A stretch of 53,173 nucleotides of DNA from an uncultured Porphyromonadaceae bacterium (GTDB taxonomy: Bacteria; Bacteroidota; Bacteroidia; Bacteroidales; Muribaculaceae). A program made the position numbers and the translations under genes. Location of the stretch: positions 1-53,173 of the forward strand of contig CAJKRG010000013.1 of NCBI GenBank assembly GCA_905202215.1, read 5' to 3'. This document shows, piece by piece, positions 43,238 to 51,490 of the stretch. Position 1 is the stretch's first letter. Each line of letters opens with the position of its first letter. Under the pieces are notes generated by a model that saw only the letters and a list, made by a program, of their open reading frames with translations, did not search any database and was not told where the DNA came from.

Positions 43238-43945
43238 ATGAAAACTGACTTTTTCAAAATAGCTGTTGTGGCTGCCGTGCTGTTCTCAGCCGCGCACGTA
43301 TGTGCACAGAACCGCGACTGGGCGCAGCATGGCCGCTATGCACAGGCCAACAAAGAACTGCCCGCACCTGCCAAAGGCGAGCACCGTGTGGTGTTCATGG
43401 GTAATTCCATCACCGACCACTGGGCCGATATGCGACCCGATTTCTTCAAGGCCAACAACTATGTCGGCCGCGGCATCAGCGGACAGACTTCCTATCAGTT
43501 CCTGCTCCGTTTCCGCGAGGACGTAATCAATCTCAAGCCCGAGGTGGTGGTGATAAACGTAGGAACCAACGATTGTGCCGAAAATTCACATCCGTTCAAT
43601 CCCGAGCTCACACTGGGCAATCTCAAGTCTATGGTAGAACTTGCCAAGGCAAACGGCATCAAAGTGATAGTTGCTTCGGCGCTTCCTGCGACAACGTTCA
43701 GCTGGAATCCGGCCATCAAGGACGCCCCCGAGCGTATCAAGACCATCAACAAGCTTATAAAGCAGTATGTAGACGAAAACAAATTACCTTACGTTGACTA
43801 CTATTCGGCTATGGTCGCCGGTCCCGACGGCACTATGAACCCCGCCTACAGCAACGACGGCGTGCACCCTACCAAAGCGGGCTATGCCGTGATGGAGCCG
43901 ATAGTAAAGGCCGTGATCGACAAAACCATCAAACGCAAGAAATAA
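43238..43945 (+). CDS. Secreted SGNH/GDSL-family esterase
   Basis: A 235-residue exported SGNH hydrolase (signal peptide about 1-23, ending HVCAQ). The blocks are all visible: block I FMGNSITDHW (Ser about 56), block II Gly in GRGISGQTS, block III GTNDCAE (Asn about 111) and block V DGVHPTKAGY (Asp/His about 207-210). The family acts as acyl or acetyl esterase on glycans, or as platelet-activating-factor-acetylhydrolase-like lipase. The PUL neighbourhood favours a glycan esterase. It is separated from GH38 by the GGTTA-rich inverted array and probably depends on read-through from the upstream operon, because no -7 box was seen. A convergent terminator follows. Confidence 0.87.
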   Translation: MKTDFFKIAVVAAVLFSAAHVCAQNRDWAQHGRYAQANKELPAPAKGEHRVVFMGNSITDHWADMRPDFFKANNYVGRGISGQTSYQFLLRFREDVINLKPEVVVINVGTNDCAENSHPFNPELTLGNLKSMVELAKANGIKVIVASALPATTFSWNPAIKDAPERIKTINKLIKQYVDENKLPYVDYYSAMVAGPDGTMNPAYSNDGVHPTKAGYAVMEPIVKAVIDKTIKRKK

Positions 43946-43969
43946 CTCCCGAATTTCCCCATAACAAAC

Positions 43970-43995
43970 AGGCGCGCCGGTTCTCCGACGCGCCT
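43970..43995. terminator. Bidirectional terminator between SGNH and hipT
   Basis: AGGCGCG (43970-43976) pairs with CGCGCCT (43989-43995), with AT-rich flanks on both sides. It sits between the convergent stops at 43945 and 43999. Confidence 0.7.
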
Positions 43996-43998
43996 TAA

Positions 43999-44943
43999 TT
44001 ATACCATTGCTATGGCTTTCATCCGATTTTCGAGTAGATCTTTATATGCTTTTTTCATTTCTTGCGGCAGGAAGGAAATATCGATCATATCTATCCATTC
44101 GGACATTTTTTTTTCAAAATTCCTGAATAGATTGACTATTACTTTGTCGCTTACCCTATTGGCGAGCATGGCGGTTCTGAAATCCTGAAATGTTATTTTA
44201 CGCTTTTTGCCATTCAGGGTGAGGGCAAGTTCCTCGGTGTCTGTGGGAAGTACAAGGGCTGTGGATAGGAGATCGTAAGCGGGAGTCAGCGAATAGGCAT
44301 CATTCGGCTTGTAGAGAGAGAAATTTTTCAAGTGCATGTCTGCATTACCTGTGAGCCATGAGAAAATTACGACTTGCCAGAAATTTACAGTGTCAAGCAC
44401 TGGGACAGAGGAATATTTCAATATCAGTTTTGCTATTCGTTCGTAAGAACCCTTATATTTGTCCTCGGTAAGTCGCTCTGAAAGCTGACACATATCTTCC
44501 ATCGCGATTTTATCTTTATTGTCGGTGCGGTCGATACGACGTGTTATATAACATAGTTCACCGTCGGCAAAGCGTATCAGAGAGTGCGGCACCGTTTTTA
44601 TCCCTGCTATGTCTGCCATATGCATGGTAAGATCTTCGAGTTCGGGAAGATGTGGGTATATGTCGGTCTGAGGCTTGAGGATGAATCGACCCCACAGGCC
44701 GACTATGGTGAAGCGCGGGGGATTATTATGCCCGCTTCGGGCAAAGTCAAGCGAAAGTTTTGCCTGTACTCCCGTTACTGTCGTACTCGAGCTTATGATT
44801 TCCCGGGCGAGTTCTTTGATATTATCCCGCGTATATGGTATTTCCGGTGCCTTTGAGGTGCCGAATATTTTTTTTGCACATGTCCGGTGATAGTCTGTTT
44901 CGTCAGGACCGAGTTGCTTATAACAGTAAAGACATCTACACAT
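43999..44943 (-). CDS. hipT: HipT-type toxin kinase (short HipA, tripartite HipBST)
   Basis: A 314-residue HipA-family serine/threonine kinase lacking the HipA N-terminal subdomain, which is a separate gene upstream. The N-terminus has CRCLYC...YHRTC (about 2-22), a zinc-ribbon-like cluster common in short Bacteroidota HipA proteins. The Gly-rich/ATP loop is SSSTTVTGVQAKL (about 51-63), a place where HipT-type kinases autophosphorylate Ser/Thr residues. The catalytic segment GNADMHLKNFS (about 197-207) and metal-binding AYDLLST (about 219-225) are intact, so it should be active. In characterised E. coli HipBST, HipT phosphorylates TrpRS. The gene overlaps hipS by 8 bases. Codons are more AT-rich than in the neighbouring hydrolase genes, which suggests transfer. 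Confidence 0.87.
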   Translation of the reverse strand: MCRCLYCYKQLGPDETDYHRTCAKKIFGTSKAPEIPYTRDNIKELAREIISSSTTVTGVQAKLSLDFARSGHNNPPRFTIVGLWGRFILKPQTDIYPHLPELEDLTMHMADIAGIKTVPHSLIRFADGELCYITRRIDRTDNKDKIAMEDMCQLSERLTEDKYKGSYERIAKLILKYSSVPVLDTVNFWQVVIFSWLTGNADMHLKNFSLYKPNDAYSLTPAYDLLSTALVLPTDTEELALTLNGKKRKITFQDFRTAMLANRVSDKVIVNLFRNFEKKMSEWIDMIDISFLPQEMKKAYKDLLENRMKAIAMV

Positions 44944-45274
44944 GGCTCTTCTCTATCGGTTGGTCAGGTATTATACTTATATTGCCAATACAATCTTTGC
45001 AACAGGCAAGGAGGAGGGAAAAACGATCCCGGGCAGATATTTTCCAGTTATCTTCGGCAATGTCCAGAAGCCATCCTTCGGGAATGAGACCATCGAAGAA
45101 TGGGAATAATACCTTGTCGCGATAGGTCTTGTCGGTCAGTGGAAGTGTGATGCTTACTGGTGTGGAATTTTTGTCCGCAAGATAGCCCGGAAAGTAATGA
45201 AATTCATAGCCGGAATCATTCTCGGCAATTGTGCCGGCTGGAATATTGCCGACATATACAGTGGCTGTCTTCAT
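44936..45274 (-). CDS. hipS: HipS-type antitoxin (HipA N-terminal subdomain protein)
   Basis: A 112-residue protein equal to the N-terminal subdomain of full-length HipA (Couple_hipA): TATVYVGNIPAGTIAE, then the strand/loop YFPGYLADKNSTPVSITLPLTDKTY, FFDGLIPEGWLLDIAEDNWKI and a C-terminal CCKDCIGNISI. In characterised HipBST systems this separate domain neutralises HipT. The start overlaps the hipB stop by 4 bases (ATGA) and its stop overlaps hipT by 8 bases, so the three genes are translationally coupled in the order hipB-hipS-hipT. Confidence 0.85.
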   Translation of the reverse strand: MKTATVYVGNIPAGTIAENDSGYEFHYFPGYLADKNSTPVSITLPLTDKTYRDKVLFPFFDGLIPEGWLLDIAEDNWKISARDRFSLLLACCKDCIGNISIIPDQPIEKSHV

Positions 45275-45474
45275 GACCGCGAAATTTTTACAGGACCCAT
45301 TTCAGTACCGAATAGTGCGAGAATCTGATTTACTTTGTCAAGCCGTAGAGTGGTTTTTCCCTGTTCGAGATCGCGTACGAAGCGCAGCCCGACACCGGAT
45401 TTCATAGAAAGATCCATCTGTGTCAGGCCATTGCGTCTGCGCATCTCTTTTACATATTTGGCAAGATCAGTCAT
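45271..45474 (-). CDS. hipB: HipB-type XRE antitoxin/repressor
   Basis: A 67-residue helix-turn-helix XRE protein: LAKYVKEMRRRNGLTQMDLSMKSGVGLRFVRDLEQGKTTLRLDKVNQILALFG covers the five-helix domain. The frame is open to ATG 45504, but a -7 box TATATTTG (45493-45500, minus strand) lies inside that extension, so transcription would start downstream of it; ATG 45474 (MTDLAKY) is chosen. It is expected to repress its own promoter through palindromes at 45480-45491, 45510-45531 and 45560-45575. The C-terminus (EMGPVKISRS) is short. Confidence 0.85.
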   Translation of the reverse strand: MTDLAKYVKEMRRRNGLTQMDLSMKSGVGLRFVRDLEQGKTTLRLDKVNQILALFGTEMGPVKISRS

Positions 45475-45479
45475 ATTAT

Positions 45480-45575
45480 ACCCTTTCGGGTGCAAATATA
45501 GCATATTTCCCCGATATTATATCATATCGGGTATAAAAATGATGTGAAATGGCTGCCTTATACCCGAGCGGGTAT
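45480..45575. promoter_or_regulatory. hipBST promoter and candidate operators
   Basis: The -7 box TATATTTG (45493-45500, minus strand) is surrounded by three inverted repeats: ACCC-tttc-GGGT (45480-45491, over the expected transcription start), CCCGATAT-tatatc-ATATCGGG (45510-45531), and ATACCC-gagc-GGGTAT (45560-45575). All carry or abut a GGGTAT(A) half-site. The first and third share the 4-base spacer, which differs from the 8-base TATCC-N8-GGATA of E. coli HipB. Confidence 0.55.
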
Positions 45576-45578
45576 GAT

Positions 45579-46646
45579 TCAGCGGGCGAGGGCCTTGCTG
45601 ACGGCGGTTTTTATGGCTTCACCGCGTATTTCGCGTTCGATTATTGTGCCGTCGGGGCCGAAGAGCATTATCATCGGTATGCCGTCGAAGCCGTATTTTT
45701 CCATCGGAGTCATGCCTGCGCCGATGATCTGCGGCCAAAGATAGCCCTCGTCTTTGACGGCCTTGAGTGTGTTTTCGTCATTATCCCATGTGGCTACACC
45801 GAGGATGGTGAAGCGCTCGTCGTCCTTGTAGCGGTCGTAGAGAGGTTTCAGAGTCTCGCGGCCTTCCTGGCGGCAGGGGCCGCACCAGCTTGCCCAGAAA
45901 TCGACAAGCACATACCTTCCTTTGCCCACATAATCGGACAGCTTTGCCGGACTTCCGTCGGGATTGCGAGCCTCGATGTCGACAAATTTATAGCCGGGCG
46001 ATGTGGTGAGGGCTGTCATTTTCTGCCTGTTGAATTTCTGCGCCACAGGCAGCTCTGCAAGAGAGGAGGGGAGCGAGGCATAGAATGCAGGCCATTCTTC
46101 GGGCGTGATATACCATCTGTAACTCAGAAGGAGGGCTTCGCCCATGCCGTTGCTGGCGTTTTCTTTGATCATGGCTATGGCCCGGGCTTTTTCATCGCCG
46201 AACCGGCTGTCGTAGATTTTCTTGTACTCCGGCAGAAATTGCTCGGGGTCGGGGTATTTCTCTTTTAATGCTTTCTGACAGCTGTCGAGATAGCGGTACT
46301 GGGCATCGCGGGCAGCTTCCTCCTCTTTGAGCCTCATGTTTAAGTCGCCGCCCGACACGGGGTAATGTGTGTCGAAATCGAGCACCACGGGTGTGTCGTC
46401 GAGTATGCAGTTGGAGAATGCCCTGCCGCACTCCACACGCACAAATGCACCGCGTCCGTAGCTGCCTTTGAAGAGGACGCGTCCGTCGGCTACCGTGGCC
46501 GAATCTATCACGGCATTATCGCGGAAATAATCGGTCATGTAGAATGTCTGGCCGTCCATGTCGCTGACGCGGCCGCTCACCTCGTAGTCTGTGGCATGGG
46601 CCGACAGCGCTATCGAAAGCAGGATTAAAGGTACAGTTATTTTCAT
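45579..46646 (-). CDS. Thioredoxin-like (TlpA/AhpC-TSA) protein with DUF4369
   Basis: A 355-residue exported protein (signal peptide about 1-18). The N-terminal DUF4369-type beta domain (about 20-110) is followed by a charged helical linker (about 110-150) and a C-terminal thioredoxin fold with the active site DFWASWCGPCRQE (CGPC, about 250-257) and cis-Pro region DGIPMIMLFGPDG. It likely acts in periplasmic disulfide reduction or cytochrome/envelope maturation, as in the common Bacteroidales TlpA-DUF4369 family. It has its own -7 box and lies between GH78 and hipBST, with no visible functional link to either. The stop is only 4 bases from the third hip palindrome. Confidence 0.88.
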   Translation of the reverse strand: MKITVPLILLSIALSAHATDYEVSGRVSDMDGQTFYMTDYFRDNAVIDSATVADGRVLFKGSYGRGAFVRVECGRAFSNCILDDTPVVLDFDTHYPVSGGDLNMRLKEEEAARDAQYRYLDSCQKALKEKYPDPEQFLPEYKKIYDSRFGDEKARAIAMIKENASNGMGEALLLSYRWYITPEEWPAFYASLPSSLAELPVAQKFNRQKMTALTTSPGYKFVDIEARNPDGSPAKLSDYVGKGRYVLVDFWASWCGPCRQEGRETLKPLYDRYKDDERFTILGVATWDNDENTLKAVKDEGYLWPQIIGAGMTPMEKYGFDGIPMIMLFGPDGTIIEREIRGEAIKTAVSKALAR

Positions 46647-46671
46647 AAGATAAGATTGGATTGATCAGCGG

Positions 46672-46679
46672 CAAATTTA
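46672..46679 (-). promoter_or_regulatory. -7 box for the thioredoxin-like gene
   Basis: The minus strand reads TAAATTTG, an exact TAnnTTTG match, 25 bases upstream of the ATG. The PUL-associated upstream element is absent at the matching position. Confidence 0.5.
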
Positions 46680-46699
46680 GCAAAAAGAGAAAAATCAGC

Positions 46700-46745
46700 A
46701 AAAAAACCGGCACCCTTTTCGAGAAGGATGCCGGCCGTATTTTTT
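46700..46745. terminator. Terminator after GH78
   Basis: CCGGCA (46707-46712) pairs with TGCCGG (46729-46734), with inner CCTT/AAGG pairing. The minus strand ends in a run of T (A-run at 46700-46706), and a plus-strand T-run is at 46740-46745, so it may work in both directions. It lies 15-25 bases past the GH78 stop. Confidence 0.8.
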
Positions 46746-46759
46746 GCTGTGCTGCGGTA

Positions 46760-49339
46760 CTATATCCTGAACTTGAATGTGTGGGTGCCTTCGCCCACTT
46801 CTACGGGTTCGGGAGCGTAGACGGTGGCGGTGCTGGCGCCGGGAACGGTGACGGTGAGGCGGATGTTGTCGCCGTCGCGTTTCCACGACGAACTGATGTT
46901 GCCGCGCACCGATTTATAGGATGCCTCGGCCGATTCGAGTCCGGCGGGGTAGTGGGGACGCACTATCACATTCTCGAAGCCGGGTTTTGCGGGGTCGTGG
47001 TTTATGCCGGCGATGTCGCGGCGCATCCACGAGCAGATGTCGCCCATGAAGACATGGTTGAGCGAGGCGTCGTGGAATTCGGGGCTGAGGGTCCATGTCT
47101 CCGGCAGGGTGGTGTAGCCCATTTTCTCGAGCCAGTAGCCCCACGAGGGTGCATCGGTCTTGGTGGCCATGCGGTAGGCGTCGTCGACATATCCGTAGCG
47201 GGTGAGCATGGCGGGTACGGTTTTGCTGCCGAGAAGGCCATAGTCGAGGAAGTAATCGTTGGCTTCGACGGCCTTGTGGAGCGATTCGGCCACGGCTTCT
47301 TCCTTGCCTTCGGGTACTATTCCCGAGTAAAGAGCGACGCCGAGGGCCGCCTGAGTGCCGTTGGCGTAGGTGGCTTCGGCTTCGTTGAACCAGTGGGCGT
47401 TGATGGTGTCTCGAAGCGCCTCGGCCTTGGCGCGGTAGGGAGCGGCGTCCTTGCCGATAATGTCGGCGAAACGGGCCATTTTCACGTTGTCGAGATAGTA
47501 ATATACGCTCGATGTGTAGTCGGTCGGGGTCTGGGCCGACGAGCTGAGCCAGTCGCCGATACCGTCGGTGAAGAGTCCGTCGGGTTTCTCGTTTGCCTTT
47601 GCCCATTCGAAATATTTCTCCATCACGGGATACATGCGCTCGATGGCGCGGCTGTCTCCGTAGTAGTCGTAGAGGGCCTCGGGGATTATGAACAGAGCCG
47701 CATCCCATACCGGACCGGGCCAGTTGCCGTAGCCCCAGCCGCAGGAGGGAATGATGCCGGCTATGTTGCCGTTGTCGCGCTGATTGTCGGCGAAGTCGTT
47801 CATCCATTTCTCATAGAGGGTTATGCCGTCGTAGTTCTGCAGGGCGAGGTCGATTGCCACATGCGCGTCGGCTGTCCAGCCGTTTTTCTCGCGCTGGGGG
47901 CAGTCGGTCGGAATGCTGTGGAGATTACCGAGATAGCTGAGCATGGTCGCGTCGTAGATTTTGCCGAGAAGAGGTTCGGAACTTGCGAAAGTGCCGACAG
48001 GCTGCACGTCGGTATGCATGAAGTAGCCTTTAACATTGTCGGCGGTGAGCTTCACGGGACGGTCGGCGGTCACCTCGACATAGCGGAAGCCGTGGTAGGT
48101 GAAGCCGGGGCGGAAGCTCTCGGGCTCGCCTGTGCCGGCAAGGATAAATTCGTCGGTCTGGAACTTTTCGCCGAGCTTCTGCGGGCGGTAGTAGACATCG
48201 ATGTTGCCCTGCTGGAGGCGTCCGTCGTCCTTGAGCATTTCGCCGTGCGACATCTTGAAGTGTGTGCCGCTTTCGCCGGTCGCTTCGAGCGACGATACTC
48301 CGGCAATGTTTTTGCCCATGTCGAATACATATGCCGTATCACCGAAATTCGCTATCAGTTCGGGAGTTATGATTTCGACGGGGCGTATGGAGGGCATTGC
48401 CTGGGCTTTGAGTAGAGGGGAGGGCGCTTCGACAACGCTTGCGGCAGCCCATTGCGAGTCGTCGAAACCGGCCTTGCGCCAGCCCTGCGGTTCGAGACGC
48501 GCGTCGTAGCGGTCGCCGCTATATATATTATTATAGGTATAAGGGCCGGTAGCTGTACGCCATGTGCTGTCGGATACCACGATAGCCTCTTCGGCATCGG
48601 GTTCGCGGAGTTCGAATATCATTGCGGGACGGCGGCGCCAGCGTGCGCGCTCGAAGTCCCACACGGCCTTGCTCTGGCAGTTGGCGAAGCCGTTACCGAG
48701 CACCGCTGCCACGGTATTGTCGCCCTCGGAGAGAAGATCGGTCACATCATAGGTGGCATAGAGATTGCGCCTGTCGTAGTGGGTGTATCCGGGATCCATG
48801 TGGCTGTCGCCTACACGTTTGCCGTTTATCCACAGCTCATAGTAGCCGTTGGTCGATACATACGCGCGGGCTTCGTCGGGTACCGAAGCAAGTGTGAAGT
48901 CCTTGCGGAACATCGGAGCCGGTTCGGTCTCCATGTCGAGGGTGTCGCTGATCCATGCGCCGTCCCAGTCGGCGGTGTTCATCTTGGCGGTCTCGAATGT
49001 TGCCATGGGCGAGTTCGTGCTGCCGCTCACAACACGCCATGCGTAGCGGTGATGACTCCGGAGCGCGGGGCCGTCGTAGACCGCCGAGAGTGTTGTCGCA
49101 GGAATCTCGGCCGACTGCCACACCAGACGGTTCGCAGCCAGATCTTCGGGCGTTTCAGCCACTTCTACGAAGTAAGGATTGTTCTGGCGGTCCACTGTCC
49201 ATGTGAACCGGGGTGATTGCTCGTCGATACCAGTAGGGTCGACGAGATATTCGCATCGTAGGTTTCCGGCACCGTCTTTCGTGCACGCCGTGAGAGCGAG
49301 AACTGCGGCCATTGCCGAACTCAGATAGATTTTTTTCAT
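46760..49339 (-). CDS. GH78 alpha-L-rhamnosidase lipoprotein
   Basis: An 859-residue lipoprotein (ALTAC, Cys19). Domains in order are an N-terminal Ig-like region (about 25-115), a rhamnosidase N domain (about 125-300, WISDTLDME ... CQSKAVWDFERARWRRRPAM), a concanavalin-like domain (about 310-420), an (alpha/alpha)6 barrel with the general-acid motif TDCPQREKNGWTADA (Glu about 482) and base Glu in LPETWTLSPEF (about 746), and a C-terminal beta-sandwich. Inverting alpha-L-rhamnosidases of this type act on rhamnogalacturonan or other rhamnosylated glycans. It is divergent from GH2 (49648); both promoters carry the PUL-associated element. Confidence 0.94.
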   Translation of the reverse strand: MKKIYLSSAMAAVLALTACTKDGAGNLRCEYLVDPTGIDEQSPRFTWTVDRQNNPYFVEVAETPEDLAANRLVWQSAEIPATTLSAVYDGPALRSHHRYAWRVVSGSTNSPMATFETAKMNTADWDGAWISDTLDMETEPAPMFRKDFTLASVPDEARAYVSTNGYYELWINGKRVGDSHMDPGYTHYDRRNLYATYDVTDLLSEGDNTVAAVLGNGFANCQSKAVWDFERARWRRRPAMIFELREPDAEEAIVVSDSTWRTATGPYTYNNIYSGDRYDARLEPQGWRKAGFDDSQWAAASVVEAPSPLLKAQAMPSIRPVEIITPELIANFGDTAYVFDMGKNIAGVSSLEATGESGTHFKMSHGEMLKDDGRLQQGNIDVYYRPQKLGEKFQTDEFILAGTGEPESFRPGFTYHGFRYVEVTADRPVKLTADNVKGYFMHTDVQPVGTFASSEPLLGKIYDATMLSYLGNLHSIPTDCPQREKNGWTADAHVAIDLALQNYDGITLYEKWMNDFADNQRDNGNIAGIIPSCGWGYGNWPGPVWDAALFIIPEALYDYYGDSRAIERMYPVMEKYFEWAKANEKPDGLFTDGIGDWLSSSAQTPTDYTSSVYYYLDNVKMARFADIIGKDAAPYRAKAEALRDTINAHWFNEAEATYANGTQAALGVALYSGIVPEGKEEAVAESLHKAVEANDYFLDYGLLGSKTVPAMLTRYGYVDDAYRMATKTDAPSWGYWLEKMGYTTLPETWTLSPEFHDASLNHVFMGDICSWMRRDIAGINHDPAKPGFENVIVRPHYPAGLESAEASYKSVRGNISSSWKRDGDNIRLTVTVPGASTATVYAPEPVEVGEGTHTFKFRI

Positions 49340-49359
49340 AGCGGGAAGATTGGTTTATG

Positions 49360-49409
49360 CAAAGATACTCAAAAGCGTGTCGTCCGGATGTCGTTTGTCA
49401 TGCCAAAAG
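49360..49409 (-). promoter_or_regulatory. GH78 promoter with PUL-associated element
   Basis: On the minus strand, CTTTTGGCA (49401-49409), exactly 33 bases, then TATCTTTG (49360-49367). ACGACA follows 6 bases after the element. The ATG is 20 bases past the box. Confidence 0.6.
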
Positions 49410-49528
49410 ACTATTATATTGCCGTTTGGAGCATTGATGGCTGTTTTCCCAATCTCCGAACGACTGCGAACCTTGTTATCGTTCCTGCCAAAAGAGTACA
49501 TAAATATGTATATACACGTGCAATCACC

Positions 49529-49578
49529 GATTTGACAACATCGGAAACATATAAATCCGTGACATGCCGATATATTTG
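49529..49578 (+). promoter_or_regulatory. GH2-GH125 promoter with PUL-associated element
   Basis: GATTTGACA (49529-49537), exactly 33 bases, then TATATTTG (49571-49578). GAAACA follows 6 bases after the element, keeping ACA in place. The box rules out the ATG at 49564 as a start. The intergenic stretch 49340-49623 holds nothing else that I can support. Confidence 0.6.
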
Positions 49579-49647
49579 CAAACGGAAACCGGGACGCCCC
49601 CTTCCCCCGGTCCGTGCCAGACCATGAAAATTATCAAATCTTCTGCA

Positions 49648-51474
49648 ATGAGAAAAGTATATTTATCTATCCTGGCGATGGCAGCCGCACTGGTTCCCTC
49701 CGCCGCAGCCGCGTGGACTCCCGCCGGCGATCACATCTCCACCCCCTGGGCGGCAGATGTCAATCCTGAAAAACCATGGGATGTATATCCCCGTCCTATC
49801 ATGGAACGCAACGCATGGGAAAACCTCAACGGTCTCTGGCAGTATGCCATCGTGTCGCAGAACGATGCCGAGCCCGCACAGTGGCAGGGCGAGATTCTGG
49901 TGCCTTTTGCTGTCGAGTCGAGCCTTTCGGGCGTGGGAAAGAACGTGAAAAACGACCAAGCTCTATGGTATAACCGCACATTCACGGTGCCCGCCGCATG
50001 GAAGGGCAAGGACGTGATGCTCAATTTCGACGCCGTCGACTGGGCATGCGACGTATGGGTGAATGATGTCAAGGTCGGTTCGCACAAGGGCGGCTACACT
50101 CCCTTCAGCCTCAATGTCACTCCCGCCCTCAAGGCAAAAGGTGAAAATAAACTCACCGTGCGCGTCACCGACCCCACCGATGCAGGCTATCAGCCCCGCG
50201 GCAAGCAGGTGAATCGTCCCGAAGGCATATGGTATACTCCCGTCACAGGTATCTGGCAGACCGTATGGCTCGAACCCGTATCGCCCGCCAATCATATAGC
50301 GTCTCTCAAGACCGTACCCGATATCGACAAGCATAAACTTACCGTCGACGTGGCTCCCGCTACTGCCGACGCCCAGCTCGTGGCCGAGGTAAAGGTGACC
50401 GAGAACGGCAAGACCGTCGCAACAGGCAAGAGCCTCGGCGGACAACCTGTGGAGATCGCCATGCCTGCCGACGCCAAGCTCTGGTCGCCCGAAACCCCCA
50501 ATCTCTATGACCTCGAGGTGACTCTCTACTCCGCCGGCAAGCCTGTCGACAAGGTGAAGAGCTATGCCGCCATGCGCAAAGTATCTACCGCCCGCGATAA
50601 GAACGGCATCGTCCGTCTGCAGCTCAACAACAAGGACGTGTTCCACTTCGGTCCTCTCGATCAGGGCTGGTGGCCCGATGGTCTCTACACCGCTCCCACC
50701 TATGAGGCTATGATCTACGACGTCGACAAGACCAAGGACTGGGGCTTTAACATGATCCGCAAGCATGTGAAGGTAGAACCCGCCACATGGTATACCTACT
50801 GTGACAAGAAAGGTATCCTCGTATGGCAGGACATGCCCAGCGGCGACCGCGGTCCCGAATGGCAGATGCACAACTACTTCAATGGCACCGAGCGCAAGCG
50901 TTCAGCCGAAAGCGAAGCCAACTTCCGCCGAGAGTGGAAAGAAATAATGGATGCGCTCTACAATTACCCATGTGTTGCCGTATGGGTGCCCTTCAACGAG
51001 GCGTGGGGACACTTCAAAGGCCCTGAAATCGCCGAATGGACAAAGGCATACGATCCCAGCCGTCTCGTAAATCCCGCCAGCGGAGGCAACCACTACCACG
51101 TGGGCGACATGCTCGACATACACAAATATCCCGGCCCCGAAATGATGCTCTTTGACGGCGAACGCGCCAACGTGCTCGGCGAATACGGCGGCATAGGTCT
51201 CGTAATCCCCGGACACATCTGGGCCAATACCGACCGCAACTGGGGCTATACACGCTACAACAGCCCGAAGGAAGTGACCGACCAGTATGTGGAGTATATC
51301 GACACCCTTCTCAAACTTGTGCCCGCAGGCTACACCGGTGCTGTATACACCCAGACAACCGACGTCGAGAACGAGGTCAACGGTCTGATGACCTACGACC
51401 GCAAGGTCATCAAGGTCGACGAAGACCGTCTCCGCAAGGCCAACCAGGCTCTCTGCAACAGCCTTAACAAATAA
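49648..51474 (+). CDS. GH2-family glycosidase (secreted)
   Basis: A 608-residue secreted GH2 enzyme, shorter than LacZ-type proteins. After the signal peptide (MRKVYLSILAMAAALVPSAAAA) come a sugar-binding beta domain (about 40-185, MERNAWENLNGLWQYAI), an Ig-like domain (about 190-300) and a TIM barrel with acid/base Glu in VPFNEAWGHFKG (about 451) and probable nucleophile in NVLGEYGGIGL (about 512). ATG 49624 (MKIIKSSAMRK) is an alternative start; ATG 49564 is upstream of the expected transcription start. The exact activity (beta-galactosidase, beta-mannosidase, alpha-L-arabinofuranosidase and others occur in GH2) is unresolved. GH125 follows after a 73-base gap with a strong hairpin. Confidence 0.88.
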   Translation: MRKVYLSILAMAAALVPSAAAAWTPAGDHISTPWAADVNPEKPWDVYPRPIMERNAWENLNGLWQYAIVSQNDAEPAQWQGEILVPFAVESSLSGVGKNVKNDQALWYNRTFTVPAAWKGKDVMLNFDAVDWACDVWVNDVKVGSHKGGYTPFSLNVTPALKAKGENKLTVRVTDPTDAGYQPRGKQVNRPEGIWYTPVTGIWQTVWLEPVSPANHIASLKTVPDIDKHKLTVDVAPATADAQLVAEVKVTENGKTVATGKSLGGQPVEIAMPADAKLWSPETPNLYDLEVTLYSAGKPVDKVKSYAAMRKVSTARDKNGIVRLQLNNKDVFHFGPLDQGWWPDGLYTAPTYEAMIYDVDKTKDWGFNMIRKHVKVEPATWYTYCDKKGILVWQDMPSGDRGPEWQMHNYFNGTERKRSAESEANFRREWKEIMDALYNYPCVAVWVPFNEAWGHFKGPEIAEWTKAYDPSRLVNPASGGNHYHVGDMLDIHKYPGPEMMLFDGERANVLGEYGGIGLVIPGHIWANTDRNWGYTRYNSPKEVTDQYVEYIDTLLKLVPAGYTGAVYTQTTDVENEVNGLMTYDRKVIKVDEDRLRKANQALCNSLNK

Positions 51475-51490
51475 AATAGCTTTTACGAAC

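Noticed and set aside
49564..49647. Upstream ATG (49564) as the GH2 start
   Set aside because: The -7 box TATATTTG at 49571-49578 lies downstream of it, and the extension hides a good signal peptide that begins at 49648.
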